A DNA stretch of 36,596 bases from Lewinellaceae bacterium (lineage in GTDB: Bacteria; Bacteroidota; Bacteroidia; Chitinophagales; Saprospiraceae), in assembly GCA_016711435.1 (NCBI GenBank), contig JADJSY010000058.1, positions 1 through 36,596 of the forward strand. The letters are read 5' to 3'. Positions 1 through 7,238 of the stretch are shown in pieces; position 1 is the first letter of the stretch; every line of letters begins with the position of its first letter. Position numbers and translations under genes: made by a program. Below the pieces are notes generated by a model. The model had not been told where the DNA came from, ran no database searches, and saw only the letters and a list, made by a program, of their open reading frames with translations.

Positions 1-90
1 CTTGCCATCGTTGAAACAAATACAGGAAAAATGGAGGCGGACAAGGGCAGGAAAGTATTGTCGGAGGTAATGGGATTGAGGAAAAAATGA
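1..90 (+). CDS. C-terminal end of an unidentified protein (partial)
   Basis: The first 29 codons are open from base 1 and end at TGA (88-90), one base before the stop of the convergent neighbour. The peptide ends in a basic stretch (VLSEVMGLRKK). Its beginning lies outside the window and the fragment is too short to name. It could be chance, but the tight tail-to-tail fit with the next gene favours a real gene end. Confidence 0.45.
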   Translation, partial: LAIVETNTGKMEADKGRKVLSEVMGLRKK

Positions 91-792
91 TTATTCGCCT
101 GCCACAACCTTTAAATCTTTAAAATAACCTTCCGTTCCGATATCCACCCATAGGCCAATGGAGCCGGTTGTCGTTTTGCCCAGCATTTTAGGTACAATGA
201 AGTTGGAGTACCTGGCATCATTGACAAACAGTTCGACCTTTTCGCCATGCACTTCAATACGCATTGTAATCCACTCGTTGAGGCCCACAGGCGCGGCGGT
301 TTCGTACATCTCCGGAAATTCCTTTCTCAAGCGCTCGAACTTATAATCCGGGTAGGCAAAATATTGAACCGTGTGGTTTCTAAATTTTTGAATATTAGAC
401 CTGCCATTGACGGGTCTTAAATAAATAGATTCAAAAGCCGAATCATCTTCATTGATTCGAAAAGCAAGCCCGATAAACCCTCTTGCATTTTCAAAAGGCG
501 AAGGGTCTTGAATCCGACTCAATACTTTTACCTCGATGGTTCCATTGTCGAAGTTGACGTTTTTGAGTTTAACGTACGTCGGTTCATCGACGGTAGCTTC
601 CATTCTTTTGACATCGAAAGGAAGTTTATCCAAATCCCGCTCGACTTTCAGGACTTGTTCCCCATCTAATTCAAGCGCCGATGCTTTTACATTGGAAATT
701 TCAAATTCCATACCCTCAAACGGTATCGTTTGAGCATATATCTTGGGAAATGGCGCCAGGAGCATCCACACTAAAAATATTGCTTTATTCAT
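91..792 (-). CDS. secreted concanavalin A-like (LamG/DUF1080-type) protein
   Basis: This is a 233-residue exported protein. It opens with a signal peptide (MNKAIFLVWMLLAPFPKIYA, cleavage likely before QTIPFEG). The rest is a beta-rich domain with features of the concanavalin A-like lectin/glucanase fold as found in DUF1080-type proteins: an early EGMEFEISN strand, a central GFIGLAFRINEDDSAFE stretch, and the C-terminal pattern TGSIGLWVDIGTEGYFKDL that closes such folds. The fold binds or cleaves polysaccharide in many families, but no catalytic residues can be assigned, so a carbohydrate-related role is inference. The start is set by the signal peptide. It faces the partial gene to the left tail to tail, and lies downstream of two decayed genes on the same strand. 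Confidence 0.7.
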   Translation of the reverse strand: MNKAIFLVWMLLAPFPKIYAQTIPFEGMEFEISNVKASALELDGEQVLKVERDLDKLPFDVKRMEATVDEPTYVKLKNVNFDNGTIEVKVLSRIQDPSPFENARGFIGLAFRINEDDSAFESIYLRPVNGRSNIQKFRNHTVQYFAYPDYKFERLRKEFPEMYETAAPVGLNEWITMRIEVHGEKVELFVNDARYSNFIVPKMLGKTTTGSIGLWVDIGTEGYFKDLKVVAGE

Positions 793-804
793 AACAATGC
801 CTTT

Positions 805-1013
805 TTATAGTTTTAAAAACGGTACAATACTCGCCCAAACTGCCGGAAAGTTTTCCAGAAAAACGGTATGTGTAGTATTGGGTATTATGCTGATCTGATG
901 TTTTGGAATCATGCGTGCCGCATTGATGACGTGTTCAACTGTATTGCCTTGGTCACGGTCGCCGGCCAGCACCAAAACAGGGCATTTGAAGCAGCGCCCA
1001 AATCTACGTTGCT
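805..1013 (-). pseudogene. alpha/beta hydrolase, C-terminal remnant
   Basis: Read on the minus strand, this stretch encodes the last ~65 residues of an alpha/beta hydrolase: a CPVLVLAGDRDQ strand carrying the usual acidic-residue position, then ISIIPNTTHTVFLENF, which holds the catalytic-histidine loop, and a helical end with stop TAA at 805-807. Everything upstream that should code the nucleophile elbow and the core sheet is missing; the frame instead runs into the decayed gene next door, where it meets TAA and TAG codons. It is a truncated relic, probably left by a deletion that joined two neighbouring genes. Family assignment rests on the two motifs and is fairly safe. Confidence 0.65.
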
Positions 1014-1554
1014 CTAATTCATCTTGTTAAACATATACCGCGGGATCCAATTGGTTCCATGATCCGTTTTCTTTAAAGAAGCCACAAACCCAACCACGAT
1101 TTTCTTCCGGAAACCCCTATGTTTGCCCCGTAGCATGAATTAAAGTTGTTCCCATTTGATGTGGTTCGAGGCAACCGGCGGTCAAGGCTGATACCATGGC
1201 GTCTCGATTAAGTCAATGAAAAATTCAATTTCAGTTGGATGTTGACCAAATAAGACACAGCAAAATCGTGCCATAGCACCTTTTGACTTGTTCTTGTCCT
1301 GATTGCTGTAGGGGCATTTGAGGCATGAGCTAACAAACCGTCTTGCCGAGGTAAAAAGTGGCAACACTTTAACTAAATCTGATTTTTTAGGGCATCCCCG
1401 CATAGACGTAAATAGAGCAATTTTTCGATTGCGCTTTTTTCGTTTTCCATTTCTGTACTTTCTTTATTGTTAGAAGAATTTTGATTGTCCACCTTGCTTT
1501 GGCAACAGAAACAAAGAAGAATAGTATTGCCAGGAGAACCATTGAGAATTTCAT
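1014..1554 (-). pseudogene. SnoaL/NTF2-like (SgcJ/DUF4440-type) protein, frameshifted
   Basis: Pieces in different minus-strand frames together make one secreted SnoaL/NTF2-fold protein: a signal peptide from ATG 1554 (MKFSMVLLAILFFFVSVAKA), then EKSAIEKLLYLRLCGDALKN, KSDLVKVLPLFT, IEFFIDLIE, GTTLIHATGQT, PEENR, FFKENGSW and finally RYMFNKMN with stop TAG at 1014-1016. The order and spacing match a family of about 160-180 residues, so the gene is near full length but broken by several frameshifts; no single frame covers it. With four or more lesions it is a true pseudogene rather than a sequencing slip. The function of the intact family is mostly unknown small-molecule binding or isomerisation. 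Confidence 0.7.
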
Positions 1555-1637
1555 TTTTGCAATTTTTTGAATGAACAATGGTGCAAAGATGGACTCATTG
1601 GCAAAGCGCAACCAATAAAGTAGTTTAAGAAATCACC

Positions 1638-2237
1638 TTAATATTGTTTAAGCGTGGAGCCTACCTTTCCGGATAACTCTTTCCGGATTTTGCTCAGGAA
1701 TTCAGGCGTGATGCCCAGGTAAGAGGCTATCTGTGTGTTAGGTAGTCGCAGCGACAAAGTGGGATATTGTTCGAGAAAATTCAGGTACCGCTGCTGAGCG
1801 GTAGAGCTAATGGTTTGCAATACCCGGTTCTGCAATTCGACATATTTATTTTCGACAATTACCTTAAATATTCGGTCAAGTTTGGGAATATTGTTGTAAA
1901 GAAGGTACAAATCCTGCTGTTCAATTTGTATGATATCCGAAGGTTCTAAGGCTTCGATAAAAAGGCTGCTGGGCTTTTTTGAATGAAAACTGCCGATGTC
2001 CGCAATCCAGTCGTCTTCCGCAGCAAACTGGATATTGTGTTCAACGCCCCGGTCATCTACGGCGTACATTTTAAAACATCCTTTCACAATGAACGTGTAA
2101 TGCCGGCAGACGAAGCCCTCCTGTGAAATCATTTGCCTGCGCTTGATATTGCGCTGTTTAACCCTGGTCAAGATTAACGCTTGCTCCGCTTCCGTCAGCG
2201 GCAGGTATTGTTGAAAATGGTCAATGATGGATTGCAT
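1638..2237 (-). CDS. Crp/Fnr-family transcription regulator
   Basis: The 199-residue protein has an N-terminal cyclic-nucleotide-binding-like beta barrel (about residues 20-115, including EGFVCRHYTFIVKGCFKMY) and a C-terminal winged helix with a helix-turn-helix (about 168-188, LPNTQIASYLGITPEFLSKIRKEL). Length and order are those of the Crp/Fnr regulators common in Bacteroidota. The barrel lacks the cysteine cluster of Fnr and the full cAMP-binding arginine/serine pattern of E. coli Crp, so the ligand is unknown. It ends at 1638, 83 bases before the decayed secreted gene on the same strand; whether it once controlled that gene is speculation. The ATG at 2237 gives the family-typical N terminus. 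Confidence 0.85.
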   Translation of the reverse strand: MQSIIDHFQQYLPLTEAEQALILTRVKQRNIKRRQMISQEGFVCRHYTFIVKGCFKMYAVDDRGVEHNIQFAAEDDWIADIGSFHSKKPSSLFIEALEPSDIIQIEQQDLYLLYNNIPKLDRIFKVIVENKYVELQNRVLQTISSTAQQRYLNFLEQYPTLSLRLPNTQIASYLGITPEFLSKIRKELSGKVGSTLKQY

Positions 2238-2317
2238 TTATTCAATTTCTGGAAAGTAAATATGGGCAAATCTATGCTTATGCAGATTTCCGATTATTTT
2301 CATCCGTCTTTGAAAGC

Positions 2318-2357
2318 AAAAAAAATGCGTTACGCGGAACAATCCACGTAACGCATT
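2318..2357 (-). terminator. intrinsic terminator after the tRNA gene
   Basis: An 11-bp perfect inverted repeat (AATGCGTTACG, 2324-2334, with CGTAACGCATT, 2347-2357) is followed on the minus strand by a run of eight T (2318-2325). It lies just after the 3' end of the tRNA and is in the correct orientation to end that transcript. Confidence 0.85.
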
Positions 2358-2368
2358 GATTTTCAAAG

Positions 2369-2442
2369 TGGGCCTGGCAGGAATTGAACCCGCGACCATC
2401 TGATTATGAGTCAGCCGCTCTAACCACCTGAGCTACAAGCCC
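2369..2442 (-). tRNA. tRNA with CAT anticodon, probably tRNA-Ile2
   Basis: The minus strand folds into a 74-nt tRNA: acceptor stem GGGCTTG pairing with CAGGCCC, D arm around AGCTCAGGTGGTTAGAGC, anticodon loop CTCATAA and a TTC-containing T arm (GGTTCAATTCC). The anticodon is CAT. The CTCATAATC loop context resembles the lysidine-modified tRNA-Ile2, which reads AUA, more than the elongator or initiator methionine tRNAs, but this is judged by eye. The discriminator base is A and CCA is not encoded. A -7 box lies just upstream and a strong terminator just downstream, so it appears to be a single-gene unit. Confidence 0.9.
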
Positions 2443-2470
2443 TTTGTTCTTACGTTTCACAAGAACGCCG

Positions 2471-2478
2471 CAAAAGTA
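2471..2478 (-). promoter_or_regulatory. -7 box TACTTTTG for the tRNA
   Basis: On the minus strand TACTTTTG matches the Bacteroidota -7 consensus TAnnTTTG exactly and sits about 28 nt before the tRNA 5' end, which fits a short tRNA leader. A clear -33 TTG at the preferred distance is not seen. Confidence 0.5.
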
Positions 2479-2550
2479 GAGATAATTCCCAAAATGGCAT
2501 ATCAATTTTTAAGACTTCTGTTTTGGCTTGGGTAAATTTGTCCTCGCGTA

Positions 2551-2668
2551 GACTTCGGACTGCCGACTTCGCACTTACAAGGGTGTACGCTACGGACTTC
2601 GCACTTCGCACTGCCGACTTCGCACTTACAACGGACTTCGGACTGACGACTTCGCACTTCGCACTTAC
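2551..2668. repeat. one-armed heptad array (CGAAGTG/ACTTCGC units)
   Basis: About fifteen copies of a degenerate 7-bp unit, ACTTCGC/ACTTCGG/ACTGCCG/ACTTACA on the + strand, fill the space after the stop of murF-alr (minus strand). Seen from that gene the array is the G-rich strand (GAAGTGC). Unlike most arrays in the window it has no opposing complementary arm, though ACTTACA units recur as sub-blocks. The same unit family builds the hairpin after kynureninase at 18626-18820. Confidence 0.85.
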
Positions 2669-2670
2669 TT

Positions 2671-5160
2671 TCACTCCTGCCAGTACACCCGTTTCACCCG
2701 TTCCGAAATATTGGTAAACACCTCGTAAGCAATCGTTTGCAGGCAGGCCGCCAGTTCCTGCACCGGCGGGTGGTCTCCAAAAATCACCACCTCGTCGCCC
2801 TCCCGTGCTGCCGGAATATGAGTTACGTCGATCATCGTCATATCCATACATACATTGCCGATGGTCGGCGCCCGCTGCCCACGCAGCTGCACGGAATAAC
2901 GCCCGCCACTCGCCAGCCGCAAAAAACCGTCGGCATAGCCAATGCTGATGGTGGCAATACGGGTCGGTTTCGCCAGCGGGCCGCTGTTGCGGTTGTATCC
3001 TACCGTATCGCCCGGCGCTATTTCCTTGATCTGGCTGATCGTCGCTTTCAGGGTATTCACCACCCGCAACTGATCCTGCAAGCCGGCGCTGTCGATGCCG
3101 TACAGCCCGATACCCAGGCGCACCATTTCAAAATGATACTCCGGGAAACGCACGATACCGCCGGTGTTGCAGATATGCCGCAGCGGCGCATAACCCAGTG
3201 CAGCGCTGATCTGGCCGGACAACTCCGTAAACACTGCTGCCTGCCGGTGGCTGAATGCATCGTGTTGTGCGGCGTCGCTGGCCGAAAGGTGCGAAAAAAC
3301 CGATTGCACGCGCAGGTTTGGGTACTCGCGCAACTGCGCGGTGAGCGCCGGAATATCGTCCGCTTCAAAACCGAGCCGGTGCATGCCCGTGTCCAATTTC
3401 AGGTGTATGGACAGCGCTTTTTCCTTACCGGCAAAATGGATCAACTCGTCCAGCATGGGCAGGCTGTACACCTCCGGTTCCAGCCGGAAACGGTTCAACA
3501 CATCAAAACTCGCCGGTTCGGGATTGAGCACCAGAATGGGCAGGTTCACACCCGCATGGCGCAATTCGATACCCTCGTCGGCGTATGCCACGCCGAGGTA
3601 ATCGACGCGGTGAAATTCCAGCAGTTTGGCCACTTCTGCCGAGCCGGAGCCGTAGCCCGCCGCTTTCACCATCGCCATCGTGCGGGTACCGGGGCGAAGC
3701 AGGCGGTGGTAGGCGTTGAGGTTGTGTACCAGTGCAGTGAGGTTGATCTCCAGCACCGTTTTATGGGCTTTCTGTTCCAGCCTGCGGGCGATGCGCTCGA
3801 ACTCGAAAGGCCGCGCGCCTTTGAGCAAAATAAGTTCGTCGTGGAAATCGTGCGCGGCGATATTTTGTAAAAACGGTTCCGTTTCCGGGTAAAAAACAGC
3901 GTCGAAGCCGGCGGGCAAAAACGCCTGAATGGCAGGAATGGCCGGCCCGATACCGATCAGACGACCGACGCCCTGCAATTGAACGGCGGCGGCCACCTGT
4001 TCCCACAATTCCGAAGCGGGTAGTCCGCTTTGCAGAATATCGGAGAGAATCAGGGTCACCCTTCCCGTACGGGCCTGCTGCCGCGCAAATTGCAGCGCAA
4101 TGCGCAGCGAGGCCAGGTCATTGTTGTAAAAGTCGTTGACGAGGGTGCAGTGCCGGACGCCCGATTTTAATTCGAGGCGCATTTCCACCGGTTCCAGCCG
4201 CCGCATCCGCTCCGCGATGTTTTTTTGGGAAACGCCCAGCAGGTGCATGACGGCCCAGCAATGAATCGCATTTTCGACGGAAGCCGGATCCGAAAAAGGG
4301 ATGTCGATGACCGCCAGTTCGATCATTTGCCGGAATGCGGCGCGAATCTGGGTGAAACCGTCGGGGTCCGTTTGTACCCCGATGATTTGCACATCGGCGG
4401 GCAGGCCTGTTCTCGACCAGGTAAAAAGTTGCCGCTCGGGTTGACGGCTTTGCCATGCCTGTGCGGCCTGGGCTATGGCCGGGTTATCGACCGATACGAC
4501 GAGCAGCCGGGAACTGTCGAACAGCCGCATTTTCTCCTGTATCTTTTCAGCGTCGTCGCGGAAACCTTCGCGATGCGCCGGCCCGATATTGGTCAAAAGG
4601 CCAATCTCCGGCTGGATGATCGGGGCCAGGCGCTGCATTTCGCCGGGTTTGGAAATGCCTGCCTCAAAGAGCGCCAGCGTATGTTCGGGCTTCATTTGCC
4701 ACACGGAAAGCGGCACGCCGATCTGTGAATTATAACTTTTAGGACTGCGCACGATGTGAAAATCGGGGCTGAGCAACTGCCAAAGCCATTCTTTTATGAC
4801 CGTTTTTCCATTGCTGCCGGTGATGCCGACCACTGGAATCCGGAATTTGGAGCGGTGGTATTGCGCCAGCGATTGCAGGGCTTGCAGGGTGTTTTTTACC
4901 AGCAGGATATTGGCGTCCGGGTAATGCTCCACCGCAACTGCCTGACTTACAACAAATTGCCGGACACCCGCCCGGTACAGATCGGGCAGGTACCTGTGGC
5001 CGTCGAGGCGTTCGCCGGAGAGGGCGAAAAACAGGGAGCGGGAAGGCATCGCTACCTGACGGCTATCGAATAACAATTGCTCTACACCGGCGTCCGGATC
5101 AGATTTTTGCAGCCAGCGGGCAGCAAGGATTTTTTGAATGTCGTTGATCGAATAAGGCAT
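2671..5160 (-). CDS. bifunctional MurF / alanine racemase
   Basis: This cytoplasmic 829-residue protein joins two peptidoglycan-precursor enzymes. Residues 1-455 resemble UDP-MurNAc-tripeptide:D-Ala-D-Ala ligase (MurF): an N-terminal substrate domain with LLFDSR, the ATP loop GITGSNGKT (112-120) and the Mur-ligase central and C-terminal domains. Residues 466-829 are a PLP-dependent alanine racemase: the lysine of MVKAAGYGSG (about residue 499), GYNR later, and a C-terminal EVFTNISERVKRVYWQE typical of Alr. The fusion is well known in Bacteroidota and couples D-Ala production to its use. An upstream extension of the frame to 5397 would overlap the divergent tsaE and lacks homology; the ATG at 5158-5160 starting MPYSINDIQ is chosen. 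The stop is abutted by a heptad array. Confidence 0.92.
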   Translation of the reverse strand: MPYSINDIQKILAARWLQKSDPDAGVEQLLFDSRQVAMPSRSLFFALSGERLDGHRYLPDLYRAGVRQFVVSQAVAVEHYPDANILLVKNTLQALQSLAQYHRSKFRIPVVGITGSNGKTVIKEWLWQLLSPDFHIVRSPKSYNSQIGVPLSVWQMKPEHTLALFEAGISKPGEMQRLAPIIQPEIGLLTNIGPAHREGFRDDAEKIQEKMRLFDSSRLLVVSVDNPAIAQAAQAWQSRQPERQLFTWSRTGLPADVQIIGVQTDPDGFTQIRAAFRQMIELAVIDIPFSDPASVENAIHCWAVMHLLGVSQKNIAERMRRLEPVEMRLELKSGVRHCTLVNDFYNNDLASLRIALQFARQQARTGRVTLILSDILQSGLPASELWEQVAAAVQLQGVGRLIGIGPAIPAIQAFLPAGFDAVFYPETEPFLQNIAAHDFHDELILLKGARPFEFERIARRLEQKAHKTVLEINLTALVHNLNAYHRLLRPGTRTMAMVKAAGYGSGSAEVAKLLEFHRVDYLGVAYADEGIELRHAGVNLPILVLNPEPASFDVLNRFRLEPEVYSLPMLDELIHFAGKEKALSIHLKLDTGMHRLGFEADDIPALTAQLREYPNLRVQSVFSHLSASDAAQHDAFSHRQAAVFTELSGQISAALGYAPLRHICNTGGIVRFPEYHFEMVRLGIGLYGIDSAGLQDQLRVVNTLKATISQIKEIAPGDTVGYNRNSGPLAKPTRIATISIGYADGFLRLASGGRYSVQLRGQRAPTIGNVCMDMTMIDVTHIPAAREGDEVVIFGDHPPVQELAACLQTIAYEVFTNISERVKRVYWQE

Positions 5161-5221
5161 TTGTAAACAGGCAATAAAAGGCGCGCTCAAAAAGAACTGC
5201 GAAATTCGGGTTTTGCGGGCG

Positions 5222-5229
5222 TACTTTTG
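5222..5229 (+). promoter_or_regulatory. -7 box TACTTTTG upstream of tsaE
   Basis: Exact TAnnTTTG match 35 bp before the tsaE start, in the intergenic space between the divergent murF-alr and tsaE genes. No convincing -33 TTG at the usual spacing. Confidence 0.45.
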
Positions 5230-5264
5230 CCGCGCCCCGGAAATTCTCCAAAATAGTTTACACC

Positions 5265-5690
5265 ATGCAGTTAGACATTCACGACCCGGCAGCATTACCG
5301 GCAGCCATTCCGGCCATCCTGGAAGGTTTGGCCGAACGCCGTAAAATTGCATTGTACGGCGAAATGGGCGCCGGAAAGACGACCTTCGTAAAAGCATTTT
5401 GCAAACACCTCGGCGTGGAAGGCGCTACGGCCAGTCCAACTTTTTCTTTAGTAAATCAATACAATTACACCTTGCCGGATGGCTCGAAAGCACTTTTTCA
5501 CCACCTCGACCTGTATCGTTTGCGCAACGCTTCCGAGGCATTCGACATCGGCCTGGAAGACCTGCTGTACGATCCCTGGTATTGTGTGATCGAGTGGCCG
5601 CAAATCGTGGAAACCATGTTGCCGGACAACACTGCAAAAATTAACATCGAGATTATAGGGGAAACTTCCCGTCGCATTCTAATTTTGTAA
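5265..5690 (+). CDS. tsaE: tRNA threonylcarbamoyladenosine ATPase TsaE
   Basis: TsaE is the ATPase that supports the TsaB-TsaC-TsaD machinery making t6A37 on ANN-decoding tRNAs. The 141-residue protein has the complete small fold: Walker A GEMGAGKTTF near residue 33, then TASPTFSLVNQY, the HHLDLYRL motif (HxDxYR signature) and a Walker B-like CVIEWPQ. Length is normal. It begins the rightward pair tsaE-ald, with only 31 bases between them, so the two may be co-transcribed. The ATG at 5265 follows a -7 box. Confidence 0.93.
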   Translation: MQLDIHDPAALPAAIPAILEGLAERRKIALYGEMGAGKTTFVKAFCKHLGVEGATASPTFSLVNQYNYTLPDGSKALFHHLDLYRLRNASEAFDIGLEDLLYDPWYCVIEWPQIVETMLPDNTAKINIEIIGETSRRILIL

Positions 5691-5721
5691 TCCCCTTGCC
5701 GTTTTTTTTCCAAACTCATCT

Positions 5722-6915
5722 ATGGAAACCTTATCAGTCCCACGTACCCAACCCGAAATGCTGGATGTCTTACCACGGCATCAACGGCTATTTATCGGCG
5801 TTCCGAAAGAAACCACTTTGCAGGAAAACAGGGTCGCTTTGGCGCCGCATTCGGTCATGACGCTGGCGGCGCATGGCCACCATATTATTATTGAAGCGGG
5901 CGCCGGCGAAAAAGCGAAATTCAGCGACCACGACTATTCGGAAGCGGGCGCACAAATCAGTCAAAGTACGGAAGAGGTATTTAAAGCCGATGTGCTGCTG
6001 AAAGTGGCGCCGCCGACGCTCGATGAAATCGAAATGATGCGCCCCAACCAGGTGGTTATATCGCCGATTCACCTGCCCCTGCTGGATGCCGAGTATATCA
6101 CCAGGCTCCAAAAAAGGCGCGTGATAGCCTTAGCCATGGAATATATCCGCGACGACGAGACGGGCGTTTTCCCCATCGTAAATGCGATGAGTGAAATATC
6201 CGGTATCAGCGCCATCCTCATTGCCGCCGAATTGCTGGCAACGGCCCGCGGCGGACAGGGGGTATTGCTGGGTGGCATAGCGGGTGTGCCGCCTGCCAAG
6301 GTGATTATTCTCGGGGCCGGCGTGGTAGCCGAATTCGCAACCCGCACAGCGCTCGGCCTGGGCGCCGAAGTGCGTATTTTTGACAACAATGTATACGCTC
6401 TGATGAACCTGCAACGCCAGGTCGGGCGACAACTGCATACCTCGGTCATCAATCCCGTTCACTTGCAGGAGCAATTGTTGAGCGCCGACGTCGCTATCGG
6501 CGCCGTACATTCCGCCCATGCCAACACACCCATGCTTGTCTCCGAAGATATTGTCCAACGTATGAAACCCGGCTCGGTGATTGTCGATGTAAGTATAGAC
6601 CAGGGCGGTTGTTTTGAAACGTCGCAGGCCAGCACCCACGACCGGCCTACTTTCGAGCGGCACGGAGTGATTCATTACTGCGTACCCAACATCCCTTCGC
6701 GGGTGGCCCGAACGGCCTCCGATGCGGTGAGTAATATCCTGACATCGCTGCTGCTGAAAGCCGAAGCCGGCGGCGTTATCCCGCTGATTATAGCACATTC
6801 CGGTTTGCGCAACGGCGTTTATACCTACAAGGGTTCGCTGACCAACGCTTATCTGGGTGAACGCTTCCAATTGCGCAGCACGAGCCTGGATTTGTTGATT
6901 ACCTCGGATTTTTGA
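5722..6915 (+). CDS. ald: alanine dehydrogenase family protein
   Basis: The 397-residue protein is an NAD(P)-dependent alanine dehydrogenase/PntA-type enzyme, which in the known family converts L-alanine to pyruvate and ammonia. Visible features are the GVPKET start of the N-terminal catalytic domain (about residue 27), ENRVALAP, the glycine-rich Rossmann loop ILGAGVVAEFATRTALGLGAEV (around 195-215), the SVIVDVSIDQGGCFETS segment and the C-terminal VPNIPSRVARTASDAVSN, all characteristic. There is a ~20-residue leader before the usual start, common in Bacteroidota. The enzyme sits beside murF-alr (opposite strand), so L-Ala catabolism and D-Ala synthesis are neighbours. TGA 6913-6915 is immediately followed by the repeat. 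The closely related lysine-saccharopine-type enzymes are less likely. Confidence 0.85.
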   Translation: METLSVPRTQPEMLDVLPRHQRLFIGVPKETTLQENRVALAPHSVMTLAAHGHHIIIEAGAGEKAKFSDHDYSEAGAQISQSTEEVFKADVLLKVAPPTLDEIEMMRPNQVVISPIHLPLLDAEYITRLQKRRVIALAMEYIRDDETGVFPIVNAMSEISGISAILIAAELLATARGGQGVLLGGIAGVPPAKVIILGAGVVAEFATRTALGLGAEVRIFDNNVYALMNLQRQVGRQLHTSVINPVHLQEQLLSADVAIGAVHSAHANTPMLVSEDIVQRMKPGSVIVDVSIDQGGCFETSQASTHDRPTFERHGVIHYCVPNIPSRVARTASDAVSNILTSLLLKAEAGGVIPLIIAHSGLRNGVYTYKGSLTNAYLGERFQLRSTSLDLLITSDF

Positions 6916-7238
6916 TGGTCTGAGAGGGTTTGATGGTTTGAAAGGTTGGATGGTTTGAGGTGGTAACGTAAAGCCTAATGTCGTCAACTTAGCGCTAGTG
7001 AAGAGGTGTCATCTGCGAGGTACGAGCAGGTGACATCTCGGAACGGTAATATTTGATGAGATGACGTCGTTTCGAGATGTCACCTGCTCATACCTCGCAG
7101 ATGACACCTCTTCACTAGCGCTAAGTTGACGACATTAAACGTAAAGCCATGAGTTACCACTTCAAACATTCAAACCCTTTCAAACCTTCAAACCTGCTCA
7201 AACCTTCAAACCTTCAAACCTTCTCAACTCACACAACC
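6916..7238. repeat. octad-repeat hairpin (GGTTTGAT / TTCAAACC arms), interrupted
   Basis: The left arm has degenerate units of GGTTTGAT/GGTTTGAA (6916-6965), and the right arm has the complementary TTCAAACC units (7160-7225), which run up to the start of the lipoprotein gene. TTTGAGGTGGTAAC on the left pairs with GTTACCACTTCAAA on the right. The hairpin loop (GTAAAGCCATGA before interruption) has been split by a foldback element listed separately. The 8-bp period sets it apart from the 7-bp families, but the layout is the same. Confidence 0.75.
6965..7148. mobile_element. MITE-like foldback element with 11-bp direct repeats
   Basis: A 162-bp element (6976-7137) has 65-bp inverted arms differing at one position (C/T), starting TAATGTCGTCAACTTAGCGC, with a 32-nt loop. 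It is flanked on both sides, with no gap, by the same 11 bp AACGTAAAGCC (6965-6975 and 7138-7148). This is the signature of transposition with target duplication; 10-13-bp duplications are known for the IS4 superfamily, but no transposase is present. Removing the element and one copy of the 11 bp restores a normal repeat hairpin, so the insertion is younger than the hairpin. Confidence 0.8.

Noticed and set aside
2450..2851. 133-residue open frame on the minus strand over the tRNA edge and repeat
   Set aside because: It is translated repeat DNA and antisense/shifted murF-alr sequence; no domain, conflicts with the racemase C terminus.
2737..3870. Long open frame (377 residues) opposite murF-alr
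   Set aside because: Shadow of the GC-rich third-position pattern of the real gene; Gln/His/Arg-rich composition and no recognisable domain.
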